A stretch of DNA of 58,237 nt from Pseudomonadota bacterium (GTDB lineage: Bacteria > Pseudomonadota > Alphaproteobacteria > Reyranellales > Reyranellaceae). The stretch's first letter is position 1. Every line of letters starts with the position of its first letter. The stretch lies in NCBI GenBank assembly GCA_020160955.1, contig JAIUOX010000012.1, positions 1 to 58,237 of the forward strand, read 5' to 3'. A program made the translations under genes and the position numbers. A model generated the notes under the pieces. That model had not been told where the DNA came from and made no database searches. It was given only the letters and a program-made list of their open reading frames with translations. Positions 25,981 to 33,954 of the stretch are shown piece after piece.

Positions 25981-26866
25981 ACCGCCTCTTCCACAAATCC
26001 CGCGACGCCAGCACCGCGCCGGCGGTGACCAGCAGCGCGGCGGCCAGCAGGGCCGCCGTCGGCTGGGCCAGCCCGCAGGCGATCAGCAGCGCCGTCGACA
26101 GGATCGGCGTGGCGTAGGACAGCGCCCCCAGCGCGCGGATGTCGCCGCGCTTCACCGCGTGGTCCCACAGGTAGAAGGCGGCGCCGGCCGGCCCGAGACC
26201 CAGCGCCACGACCGACAGCCACGCCCCGCCCGTCGCCGGCCACACGGTGCGCTCGAACACGACGTGGCAGCCCAGCGACAGCAGCGCGGCGGCGGCGCAG
26301 AAGGCGGCGATGGCGTCGGTCGGCGTCTCGCCGAAGCGGCGCGACAGGACGGAATAGAGCGACCACGCGAAGGCGCAGCCCAGCGCCAGCAGGTAGCCCA
26401 GCGCGTGGCTGCCTTCGAAGCTGAGGCCGCGGGCCAGCGCCAGCAGCACGATGCCGCCGAAGCCCAGCAGCGCGCCCACGAGGTGCGGCCAGCCCAGCTT
26501 CTCGCCGGCCAGCGGCGCCGACAGCAGCACGATCAGCAACGGCCACAGATAGTTCACGAGGTTGGCCTCGGCCGGCGGGGCAAGCTGCAGGGCGGCGAAG
26601 TAGAGGGCGTGGTAGCCGAACAGACCGCCGACCCCGAGCAGCCAGACCGGGCCGGGCCAGCCGACCAGGGCCCGCCAGCCGACGCCGCGGGCGCGCGCCC
26701 GCGCGATGCCGATAGCGGCGCCGATGGCGAAGGTCATCGCGACCATCTGGAACGGCGGGATCGGCCCGGCCGAGACCGAGAGCGCGGCCAGGGCGCCCCA
26801 CAGTGCGATGGCGCCGAAGCCCGCCGCCATGGCGCGCCGCTGGCTGCCGTCGTTTCGGGTGGTCAT
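25979..26866 (-). CDS. EamA/DMT-family inner-membrane exporter
   Basis: The 295-residue protein has ten hydrophobic helices arranged as two EamA repeats, with the usual signature positions (AALQLAPPAEANLVNYLWPLL in the first repeat; ALGALSYATPILSTALLIA in the second). DMT transporters of this kind export amino acids or metabolites, but the substrate is not visible. The TAA stop (25979-25981) overlaps the final T residues of a repeat arm. It is transcribed away from the DUF1499 gene at 26951. Confidence 0.88.
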   Translation of the reverse strand: MTTRNDGSQRRAMAAGFGAIALWGALAALSVSAGPIPPFQMVAMTFAIGAAIGIARARARGVGWRALVGWPGPVWLLGVGGLFGYHALYFAALQLAPPAEANLVNYLWPLLIVLLSAPLAGEKLGWPHLVGALLGFGGIVLLALARGLSFEGSHALGYLLALGCAFAWSLYSVLSRRFGETPTDAIAAFCAAAALLSLGCHVVFERTVWPATGGAWLSVVALGLGPAGAAFYLWDHAVKRGDIRALGALSYATPILSTALLIACGLAQPTAALLAAALLVTAGAVLASRDLWKRR

Positions 26867-26950
26867 CCCGGCCGCATAAAGAATGAACTCCAGCCTGTCG
26901 AGCCGAACGTGCGTCCCAGGTCATTCGAGATTACGATACGTCCCGACGCC

Positions 26951-27703
26951 ATGTTCGCCCGCTCGGGAAACCCGGTCAGCCATCGCCTCGCGCGCATGGC
27001 TTTCATCATGGCCTGCGTCGCTGCGCTGATCGTTGCCGCCGCCGGGCCGCTGCACCGTTTCGCCGGCCTGCCGTTCGAGGCGACCTTCGCGCTGTTCCGC
27101 TACGGCCTCTACGTCGCCGTCGCGGGCGTGGCGCTGGGCGTCGCCACCATCCTGCCGACCCGGCCGGGCGACCGCCGCCGCGGCTTCGTCGCCGCCGTGC
27201 TGGCGGTGGCGATCGGCGTCGCCGCCGCCTGGATGCCGCTCACCCTGTTCGTGCGCGCCCAGCAGTCGCCCGAGCTCAACGACATCTCGACCGACACCGC
27301 CAACCCGCCGCCGCTGGTCGCCACCGTGCCGCTGCGCCGCGGCGCCACCAACCCGCCGGCCTGGCCGGGCGGCCACGCGCCGGTGCTGCAGCGCGACGCC
27401 TACCCCGACATCGGGCCGGTGGTGCTGGCGGTGCCGCCGGCCGAGGCCTTCAAGCGGGTCGAGGCGGTGGCGCGGTCGATGGGTTGGGACATCGTGGCCA
27501 GCGTGCCGGCCGAGGGACGGCTGGAGGGCGTGGCGACCACCGACTGGTTCGGCTTCCGCGACGACGTCGTGGTGCGGGTGAAGGCCGACGGCAGCGGCAG
27601 CCGGGTCGACATCCGCTCCAAGAGCCGCGACGGCCAGACCGACCTCGGCGTCAATGCCCGGCGGATCCGCGAATTCATGATGCGCCTGCGCGCGCCGGCC
27701 TGA
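26951..27703 (+). CDS. DUF1499 family membrane protein
   Basis: This 250-residue protein has three N-terminal helices (about 17-38, 53-72 and 80-105), then a soluble DUF1499 domain. The domain starts LNDISTDTANPPPL and includes TTDWFGFRDDVVVRV and SRVDIRSKSRDGQTDLGVNARRI. The function of DUF1499 proteins is not established. Only 24 bases separate its stop from the convergent histidine kinase gene, and no terminator is evident there. Confidence 0.87.
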   Translation: MFARSGNPVSHRLARMAFIMACVAALIVAAAGPLHRFAGLPFEATFALFRYGLYVAVAGVALGVATILPTRPGDRRRGFVAAVLAVAIGVAAAWMPLTLFVRAQQSPELNDISTDTANPPPLVATVPLRRGATNPPAWPGGHAPVLQRDAYPDIGPVVLAVPPAEAFKRVEAVARSMGWDIVASVPAEGRLEGVATTDWFGFRDDVVVRVKADGSGSRVDIRSKSRDGQTDLGVNARRIREFMMRLRAPA

Positions 27704-27727
27704 GGCGCGCTCAGGCTGGGGGCGGGA

Positions 27728-29173
27728 TCAGGTCGGCAAGTCGATGCGGAAGGTCGTGCCCTGCGGCCCGGTGGCGGCCAGCGCGATCTCGCCGCCATGC
27801 ACCGCGACCAGCTCGTGCGCGATGGCGAGGCCGAGGCCGGCATTGCCGGCGCGGCGGCCGCCGACGAACGGCCGGAAGATGTCGTGCACCATGTCGTCCG
27901 GCACGCCCGGCCCGTTGTCGACGACGTCGACGAACACGCGCCGGCCGTCGCGGGCGCAGCGCACCGTCACGCTCGACGCCCCGGCCTCGTAGGCATTGCG
28001 CCCGAGGTTGACGAACACCCGGTAGAGCAGGTCGCGGTCGCCGTGCAGCGTCTCGCCGGCCGCGACCTCGTTCACCCAGGTGCGCAGCAGGTTGGGATCG
28101 TTCTCCTCGCCCTGCTCCTGCAGCGCGATGCCGACCTCGTCGACCAGGTCGGCGAGGTCGATCGCGGCCAGCCGCGGCGTCGGCTTGTCGCGCACGTACT
28201 CGATGGCGTCGCTGGCCAGCCGGGCGGCGCGGTCGATGGTGTTGAGGATGGTCGGCGCCAGCACGCGGGTGCGCTCGTCCTGGCTGCGCGCCAGCCGGTC
28301 GGACAGCAGGCGCGCCGTCGACAGCATGTTGCGCAGGTCGTGGTTGATCTTGTTGGTCGCCGCGCCGATCTCGGCCAGCCGCGACTTCTGGCGCAGTGAC
28401 GCGCGCAGCTCGCGCTGCAGGTTGCGGAACTCGCGGTCGACCACGCCGATCTCGTCGCGCCGCCGGCTGGGCGGCGGATCGAGCGCCGGGCCCTCGGGGG
28501 CGCGGCGGAAGGCGACCATGTCGGCCGACAGGCCCTGCAGCGGCAGGATCACCAGCCAGCGCAGCGCGAGGTAGAGCAGCGAGGCGGTGAACAGCGCGAT
28601 GATGATCGACAGCACCAGCACGCGGCCGGCGTACTGGTACATCGCGATGCGCATCGGCAGCTCGTCGACCACGATCCAGATCATCGCCTTGGGCAGGCGC
28701 AGCGACTGACCGCCGACGCGGATGTAGAGCGCCCCGTCGTTGGTCATCGCCTTCAGCGCGTCCCAGATCAGCATCAGCGCGCCTTCCTCCTTGAGGTTGA
28801 AGGCCGGCATCTCGGGGGTCGGCTCGATGTTGAGCAGGGCGCGCTTGGGCTTGTCGGGCTCGACCAGCACGACGGCGTCGACGCGGGCATGGTCGAGCAG
28901 CGTCCGCTTGACCTGGTCGGTGACCATGTTGTCGGGCGTCGCGTCGAGCGCCAGCGCGGCCAGCGTGCCGCTCTCGATCAGCTGGTTCAGGTAGACGTAG
29001 CGGAAGCGCGCGATCGACGGCAGGAAGACCGCGACCTCGGCGGTCATCAGCGCGACGACGACGAGGCCGAGGATGCGCCACGACAGGCCGAACGACCAGC
29101 GGCGCCGACGGGCGGCCGCGGCGGCCTGGGCCTGAGCCTGGGCCTGGGCGTGGAGGGTGACGTCGGCAGCCAT
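27728..29173 (-). CDS. Orphan sensor histidine kinase
   Basis: The 481-residue kinase has a low-complexity Gln/Ala N-terminus (four QA repeats), a membrane helix (about 30-52), a periplasmic sensor, and a second helix (about 178-202). The HisKA-like dimerisation helix has the histidine in NKINHDLRNMLS (near residue 275). The ATPase domain shows FVNLGRNAYEAG (N box), DNGPGVPDD (G1) and GNAGLGLAIAHELV (G2). INHDLRN differs from the classical SHELRTP, as in the HPK subgroup with HDLRN. No response regulator gene adjoins it. Confidence 0.88.
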   Translation of the reverse strand: MAADVTLHAQAQAQAQAAAAARRRRWSFGLSWRILGLVVVALMTAEVAVFLPSIARFRYVYLNQLIESGTLAALALDATPDNMVTDQVKRTLLDHARVDAVVLVEPDKPKRALLNIEPTPEMPAFNLKEEGALMLIWDALKAMTNDGALYIRVGGQSLRLPKAMIWIVVDELPMRIAMYQYAGRVLVLSIIIALFTASLLYLALRWLVILPLQGLSADMVAFRRAPEGPALDPPPSRRRDEIGVVDREFRNLQRELRASLRQKSRLAEIGAATNKINHDLRNMLSTARLLSDRLARSQDERTRVLAPTILNTIDRAARLASDAIEYVRDKPTPRLAAIDLADLVDEVGIALQEQGEENDPNLLRTWVNEVAAGETLHGDRDLLYRVFVNLGRNAYEAGASSVTVRCARDGRRVFVDVVDNGPGVPDDMVHDIFRPFVGGRRAGNAGLGLAIAHELVAVHGGEIALAATGPQGTTFRIDLPT

Positions 29174-29228
29174 CGCGCAGACTTTAGCCGACCGTCCCGC
29201 CCCCTCCTAGGCGCCCGTCCTTCAACTC

Positions 29229-29897
29229 TTAGGGGGCGGGCACCACGCGGTAGTAGACGCCGTTGGCGCCGTAGGCCGGCTGCATCCAGGCCCCGGTCGA
29301 GCAGGCGTAGTAGGGCTGGCCGTTGACCGGCTGGTAATTGCAGCCCGACGGCAGGACGCCGTAGATCGTGCCCGGCGGGTTGGCGCTGGCCTGCGCCTGG
29401 CCGGCCGCGACACCGGCATTGTAGGCGTTGCTGCTGGCGGCGCCGGCCGCCACCGCGCCGACCGCCGCGCCCGCCACCAGGCCGGCCGCGGCCGCGCCGC
29501 CGGTGTTCCAGCCGCCGCAGTTCCAGCAGGTCGCGCCGTAGTGGTTGACCACGGTGGGCGAGTTGTACGCGCCGTAGTAGCCGCCGTGATAGTAGTCCGG
29601 CCCGCCGTAGTAGTGGCCGCCGTCGGCGCCGGTGGCGTTCCACGATCCGCCGCCGCCGCTCGCGGTGCCGCCGCGGTAGCCAGTCGCGTTCCACGATCCG
29701 CCGCCGCCGCTGGCCGTGCCGCCGCGGTAGCCGGTGGCGCTCCACGATCCATCACCGCCGCTGGCCGTGCCGCCGCGCCACGAGTGCGCCGACCACGACG
29801 AGCGGTCGCCGCTCCAGCCGCCGGCATGGAAGTAGGCGAAGGCCGGGACCGGCGCGGCCATCGCGAGCGCGCCGAGGACGAACAGGGTCTTCTTCAT
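29229..29897 (-). CDS. Secreted glycine-rich tandem-repeat protein
   Basis: The 222-residue protein has a clear signal peptide (MKKTLFVLGALAMAAPVPAFA). A repeat region of 17-residue units of the form SWNATGYRGGTASGGGG occupies residues 39-90 (two full and two partial copies). A Tyr/Gly-rich stretch (GGHYYGGPDYYHGGYYGAY), a CWNCGGW pair and a glycine-zipper-like hydrophobic segment (LVAGAAVGAVAAGAA) follow. GGGAGAG lies before the ATG. It directly follows a DUF2092 gene and is probably cotranscribed. A surface or envelope role is plausible, but the function is unknown. Confidence 0.8.
   Translation of the reverse strand: MKKTLFVLGALAMAAPVPAFAYFHAGGWSGDRSSWSAHSWRGGTASGGDGSWSATGYRGGTASGGGGSWNATGYRGGTASGGGGSWNATGADGGHYYGGPDYYHGGYYGAYNSPTVVNHYGATCWNCGGWNTGGAAAAGLVAGAAVGAVAAGAASSNAYNAGVAAGQAQASANPPGTIYGVLPSGCNYQPVNGQPYYACSTGAWMQPAYGANGVYYRVVPAP
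29628..29783 (-). repeat. 51-bp tandem coding repeat
   Basis: Two complete and two partial copies of a 51-base unit encode 17 residues (SWxATGYRGGTASGGGG). Copies differ mainly at synonymous or single positions. The length of this array is likely to vary between strains. Confidence 0.8.
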
Positions 29898-29923
29898 CGG
29901 GCTCTCCCTCACTTGGCGGCCCC

Positions 29924-30709
29924 TCACTTGGCGGCCGGGGCGCTGGCGCCCGGCGGGGCAAACGGAATGCGGTTGGTGCCGGCCGGCGGCGTGAACGTGA
30001 AGGCGTCGGCCGCCAGCGGCGGATCGAGCTTCCAGTTCGACAGCACGACGGTGTGGCGCAGCTTGGCCGGGTCCTCGGGGAAGATCGCCGTCATCATGCG
30101 CGGCAGCTTGTCGTCGCGGCCGATCCACAGCTGCACGTGGGCCAGCTCGGTCACCAGCACCACGATGTCGGTGGCGACGCCGCCGACGATCGCCGACTGG
30201 CCGACCACGAAGGCGATCTTCAGCTTCTCGCTGATCGCCGCCAGCGGGTCGCTGACCACCAGGTCGGTGAAGGGAAAGTAGATCGCGGCGTGCTGGAAGG
30301 CGGCGCGCAGCATGGCGTCGATGGTGTCCGGCGCGTTGACCACGGCGACCAGCTTCGCCGCCGGGTCGTAGGCCTGCACCGTCTTGCCGTCGTACCAGAA
30401 CTCGGTGCGCGGCCCGTCGCCCGGCGAGATCACCTTGAGCTTGTTCGGCCGCTGCATCGTCACGTCGGACGTCGTCAGGTAGAGCAGTGGCAGGCCGGTG
30501 CGGTCGGGGCTTTCGTAGGTCGCGACGGCGGTGAAGCTCATCGACTTCGCGGCGGCCAGCTTGTCGGCCATCGCCTTGACGATCGCCATCGCCTTCGGCT
30601 CGATCTCGACCTTGAGGCCGAGGTCGGGCGCCGCCGCCGGCTGGGCCATCGCCGCCGACAGGGGCGACAGCGCGATCGCCGCCGCGACCAGGACGCGCGC
30701 AAACTTCAT
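29924..30709 (-). CDS. DUF2092 family secreted protein
   Basis: This 261-residue protein has a signal peptide ending AMAQ and the DUF2092 pattern (KAMADKLAAAKSMSFTAVAT, LPLLYLTTSDVTMQRPNKLK, EFWYDGKTVQAYDP, AIFPEDPAKLRHTVVLSNW), which resembles LolA/RseB-like lipid-binding folds. It ends 27 bases before the glycine-rich repeat protein, so the two form a likely secreted pair. The 3' end carries a 15-base tandem duplication that copies the last codons and stop. The biochemical role is unknown. Confidence 0.87.
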   Translation of the reverse strand: MKFARVLVAAAIALSPLSAAMAQPAAAPDLGLKVEIEPKAMAIVKAMADKLAAAKSMSFTAVATYESPDRTGLPLLYLTTSDVTMQRPNKLKVISPGDGPRTEFWYDGKTVQAYDPAAKLVAVVNAPDTIDAMLRAAFQHAAIYFPFTDLVVSDPLAAISEKLKIAFVVGQSAIVGGVATDIVVLVTELAHVQLWIGRDDKLPRMMTAIFPEDPAKLRHTVVLSNWKLDPPLAADAFTFTPPAGTNRIPFAPPGASAPAAK

Positions 30710-30757
30710 CGATCACTCTCCTTCAGGGCGCGCCGATGATACACGACGCGCGCTTCG

Positions 30758-32197
30758 TCACCACACCGGCAGGCGCGCGAGAAGCCGCACCAGCCGGCGC
30801 GTGCGCGGCCCGAACAGGGTGGCCGCGTAGTAGCTGCCGGCGGCGCGCTTGCCGGCTTCGCCCAGCGTCGGGTACGGCGGCACGAAGCCGGCCAGCGCCG
30901 AGATCTTCAGGCCGCGTTGCACGGCGAGGCACCACGGCTGGATCAGCTCGCCGGCCTGCGGCCCGGCGATCGCGGCGCCGAGCACGCGGCCGCCCCGGCC
31001 GGTCACCACCTTGATCGCGCCCGCGTCGAGCCGCTGGGTGCGGCCGCGATCGTTGTCGGCGAGGTCGGCGCGCAGCACGCGCACCGCGTCGCCGTGCCGC
31101 TCGCGCGCCGCCGCCTCGCCCAGGCCGACCTGCGCCAGCTCGGGGTCGGTGTAGGTGCACCACGGCACGTGGTCGGGCTGCAGCCGCGCCGGCAGCCGGA
31201 ACAGCGCGCCGCGTACGAACAGCGACGCCTCGTGTCCCGCCATGTGGGTGAAGGCGTATCGCCCGTTGACGTCGCCGATCGCCCAGACCCGGCGGTTGGA
31301 GGTGCGCAGCCGGTCGTCGACGGTGATGCCGCGGGCGGTATGGGCGATGCCGGCGACGTCGAGCGCCAGCCCGTCGACGGTCGGGGTGCGCCCGGTCGCG
31401 ACCAGCAGGTGCGAGGCCTCGAGGCGCTCGCCGTCCGCCAGCACGACCGTGCTGCCGGTGCCGCTGCGCTCGACCCGCGCGATCCGCGCCTGCTCGCGCA
31501 CCGCGACGCCGTCGCGGGCCAGCCGCCGCGCGACGATGGCGGCCAGCTCGCGGTCGTCGCGGGCGAGGATCCTGTCGGCTTCGAGCACGGTGACGCGCGC
31601 GCCCAGCCGGCGATGGGCCTGCGCCATCTCGAGCCCGACCGGGCCGCCGCCGATCACCACGAAGTGGGCCGGCAGCACGCGGTTGGCGAACAGCGTCTCG
31701 TTGGTCAGGAAGGGCGCGTCGGCGAGGCCGGGGATCGCCGGGATCGCCGGCCGCGACCCGGTCGCCAGCACGATGCGCCGGGCGGCGATGCGGTGCGGCC
31801 CGGCCTGCAGTTCGGTGCGGCCGACGAAGCGCGCCTCGGCCCGGATCACGCGCACGCCCAGGCCCTCGAAGCGCTCGACCGAATCGTGCGGCGCGATCGC
31901 GGCGATGGTCTCGGCGACATGGTCCATGACGCGCGCGAAGTCGACGCGCGGCTCGACCGCGGCGATGCCGAACGGCGCGCCGTCGCGCTGGGCCTGGGCA
32001 TAGTGCGCCGCGGCAATCAGTGCCTTCGACGGCACGCAGCCGTGGTTGAGGCAGTCGCCGCCCATCGTGCCGCGCTCGACCAGCACGACGTCGAGCCCGA
32101 GCTGCGCCGCCGCGGCCGCGACCACGAGGCCGGCGGCGCCGGCGCCGACGATGCAGACGTCGGGCGACAGGGGCGCGCTCACGGTGCTCCCGCTCAC
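30758..32197 (-). CDS. Dihydrolipoamide dehydrogenase/mercuric reductase-like flavoprotein
   Basis: The 479-residue pyridine nucleotide-disulfide oxidoreductase has an FAD motif GAGAAGL (18-24), the redox disulfide GGDCLNHGCVPSK (C49 and C54), the NAD motif VIGGGPVGLEMAQ and the FAD-binding GDVNGRYAFTHMAGHEA. In the dimerisation domain the usual catalytic HPT...E triad region reads PYPTLGE, so the histidine is Tyr. That argues against a genuine lipoamide dehydrogenase. GTG 32197 overlaps the upstream stop; GTG 32182 is an alternative. It is coupled to a TVP38-type membrane protein. Confidence 0.85.
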   Translation of the reverse strand: MSGSTVSAPLSPDVCIVGAGAAGLVVAAAAAQLGLDVVLVERGTMGGDCLNHGCVPSKALIAAAHYAQAQRDGAPFGIAAVEPRVDFARVMDHVAETIAAIAPHDSVERFEGLGVRVIRAEARFVGRTELQAGPHRIAARRIVLATGSRPAIPAIPGLADAPFLTNETLFANRVLPAHFVVIGGGPVGLEMAQAHRRLGARVTVLEADRILARDDRELAAIVARRLARDGVAVREQARIARVERSGTGSTVVLADGERLEASHLLVATGRTPTVDGLALDVAGIAHTARGITVDDRLRTSNRRVWAIGDVNGRYAFTHMAGHEASLFVRGALFRLPARLQPDHVPWCTYTDPELAQVGLGEAAARERHGDAVRVLRADLADNDRGRTQRLDAGAIKVVTGRGGRVLGAAIAGPQAGELIQPWCLAVQRGLKISALAGFVPPYPTLGEAGKRAAGSYYAATLFGPRTRRLVRLLARLPVW

Positions 32198-32904
32198 GGT
32201 GCCCCCCGGCGGCCGCGCAGGCGGCCGACCAGCACCGGCAGCAGCGACAGCGCGCTCAGCCCGAGCAGCGGCAGCAGGACCGGCCATTGCAGCAGCAGCC
32301 CGAGGTCGGGCGTCTCGCCGCGCGCGAACACCGCGCCGAAGCCGGCGCCGGCGCCGGCATAGACCAGCGCCGCCGGCACGATGCCAACCAGGGTCGCCAG
32401 CGTGTAGGGCAGCAGCCTCATGCCGAGCAGGGCGGGCACGATGTTGACCAGCCAGAACGGGAAGACCGGGACCAGCCGCAGGAACAGCAGGTAGCTGATG
32501 CCGTCGCGGCGGAACCCGTCCTCGAAGCGGTGGAGCCACGGCGCGGCGCGGCGCTGCAGCACGTCGCCCAGCGCGCTGCGCGCCGCCACGAACACCGCGA
32601 CCGAGCCGGCCGTGGCGCCGATCACCGACAGCAGCGCGCCCAGCCACAGGCCGAACAGGAAGCCGCCCAGCGGCGTCACCAGGATGGCCACCGGCAGCGA
32701 GAAGGCGACGGCCAGCGCGTAGACCGCCACGAAAACGACGATCGCCGCCGCGCGGTGCCCCGCCACCCAGCCGACCAGCTCGGCATGGTGCCGGGCCAGC
32801 ATCTCGAACGAGAGGGAGCGGTCGGGGCCGAAAACCAGGAACAGCGCCAGGCCCGCCAGCAGGACGAGCGCGGGCAGGAACCGGCGCCACAGCGGAGAGG
32901 TCAT
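32194..32904 (-). CDS. TVP38/TMEM64 (VTT domain) membrane protein
   Basis: The 236-residue protein has about five or six helices and a VTT/SNARE-associated domain: PVAILVTPLGGFLFGLWLGA, GSVAVFVAARSALGD and YLLFLRLVPVFPFWLVNIVPAL. Proteins of this family are lipid scramblase-like or transport undecaprenyl-type lipids; this member's role is not known. It is translationally coupled (GTGA) to the downstream disulfide reductase, a pairing seen in other bacteria where the two parts can also be fused. Confidence 0.87.
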   Translation of the reverse strand: MTSPLWRRFLPALVLLAGLALFLVFGPDRSLSFEMLARHHAELVGWVAGHRAAAIVVFVAVYALAVAFSLPVAILVTPLGGFLFGLWLGALLSVIGATAGSVAVFVAARSALGDVLQRRAAPWLHRFEDGFRRDGISYLLFLRLVPVFPFWLVNIVPALLGMRLLPYTLATLVGIVPAALVYAGAGAGFGAVFARGETPDLGLLLQWPVLLPLLGLSALSLLPVLVGRLRGRRGAP

Positions 32905-33005
32905 GCTACCTACGGGTGGCCGGGACCCGATATTGGCCGGTCGGGGGCCGCCCTCAAGGCAAATGCGCGCGAGGACAAGTCGGGCCGGACCCCTGTGGGC
33001 AACCG

Positions 33006-33034
33006 TTGACTCCGGCTCCCGGCCCGCTTATTAC
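33006..33034 (+). promoter_or_regulatory. rpmH promoter
   Basis: TTGACT (33006-33011) and TATTAC (33029-33034) are separated by exactly 17 bases. They lie 65 bases before the rpmH start, a typical housekeeping promoter for the L34-RNase P-YidC cluster. No other promoter-like pair was found in 32905-33098. Confidence 0.7.
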
Positions 33035-33098
33035 CCTCGGCCTCAGTTTTCGCCCCCGCCCTGACTGCGCGGGGGCTTGTCTTTAAAGGAGTTGCGTG

Positions 33099-33233
33099 AT
33101 GAAACGCACCTATCAGCCGAGCAAGCTGGTTCGCAAGCGCCGTCACGGCTTCCGGTCCCGCATGGCTACGGTGGGCGGCCGCAAGGTCATCGCCAACCGT
33201 CGCGCGTCGGGCCGCAAGCGTCTCTCGGCCTAG
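33099..33233 (+). CDS. rpmH: 50S ribosomal protein L34
   Basis: The 44-residue basic protein [20 protein letters not shown]... ends ASGRKRLSA, the standard L34 pattern and length. AAAGGAG at 33085-33091 lies seven bases before the ATG, the strongest ribosome site in the window. It heads the conserved rpmH-rnpA-yidD-yidC cluster. It is too short for simple ORF cut-offs and is easy to miss. Confidence 0.98.
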   Translation: MKRTYQPSKLVRKRRHGFRSRMATVGGRKVIANRRASGRKRLSA

Positions 33234-33249
33234 CCGGGGCTTCAGGCCC

Positions 33250-33630
33250 TTGGCCTCGGCACGCCTCGGGCGACTGCCGAACCGCCGCGACTTCCTGCGC
33301 GTCCAGGCCGGGCGCCGCTGCGCCATGCCCGGCTTCGTCCTCCAGATCGCCCCCGCCCCGGCCGACCTCGCCGTGCCGCTCGTGCGGGTCGGCTTCACGG
33401 TCAGCCGCAAGGTCGGCAACGCCGTGGTGCGCAACCGCGTGCGCCGCCGGCTGCGCGAGATCGCCCGCGCCATCATCCCGGCCCAGGCCCGGCCCGACCT
33501 CGACTACGTGCTGGTCGGCCGCCAGGGCGCGATCTCCCGCGACTTCGCCGCGATGCAGGGCGAGCTGGTCGACGCGCTGAAGCGGCTCAAGGCGCTGTCC
33601 GCGACACTGCCGTCCGCAGCGACCTCATGA
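33250..33630 (+). CDS. rnpA: Ribonuclease P protein component
   Basis: The 126-residue basic protein has the RNase P protein signatures [16 protein letters not shown] (5' leader contact) and the RNR box [17 protein letters not shown]. It assists the RNase P RNA in maturing tRNA 5' ends. The start is TTG at 33250, 16 bases after rpmH. No ATG precedes the conserved region. The stop overlaps the yidD start by ATGA. Confidence 0.94.
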   Translation: MASARLGRLPNRRDFLRVQAGRRCAMPGFVLQIAPAPADLAVPLVRVGFTVSRKVGNAVVRNRVRRRLREIARAIIPAQARPDLDYVLVGRQGAISRDFAAMQGELVDALKRLKALSATLPSAATS

Positions 33631-33944
33631 CCCCCAACGCACGGCTTGCGCTGTCGCCGGCAAATCGCCAGTTTCCGGGCCGCATGCTTTCCCGCCTCGC
33701 CTCCGGGGCCCTGCGCGCAGCGATACGTTTCTATCAGCTCACGCTGGCCTACTTCTTCGTCGGCGCCTGCCGCTACGAGCCGTCGTGCTCGGCCTACGCG
33801 GCCGAGGCGGTGTCGCGTCACGGCGCGCTGCGCGGCAGCTGGCTGGCGGCCCATCGCCTGTGCCGCTGCGGCCCGTGGGGCGCCGCCGGTTACGACCCGG
33901 TCCCGCCGAGCCGCCTTTCCTGTCAACCCGCCGAGCGCACCTGA
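33627..33944 (+). CDS. yidD: Membrane protein insertion efficiency factor YidD
   Basis: YidD is a small amphipathic membrane-associated protein that supports YidC-dependent insertion. The family core [24 protein letters not shown] and [18 protein letters not shown] carries the conserved cysteines. The ATG at 33627 overlaps rnpA; ATG 33684 (MLSRLASG) would remove 19 poorly conserved residues and is possible. The gap to yidC is 10 bases. Confidence 0.92.
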   Translation: MTPNARLALSPANRQFPGRMLSRLASGALRAAIRFYQLTLAYFFVGACRYEPSCSAYAAEAVSRHGALRGSWLAAHRLCRCGPWGAAGYDPVPPSRLSCQPAERT

Positions 33945-33954
33945 AGCCAGAGAC

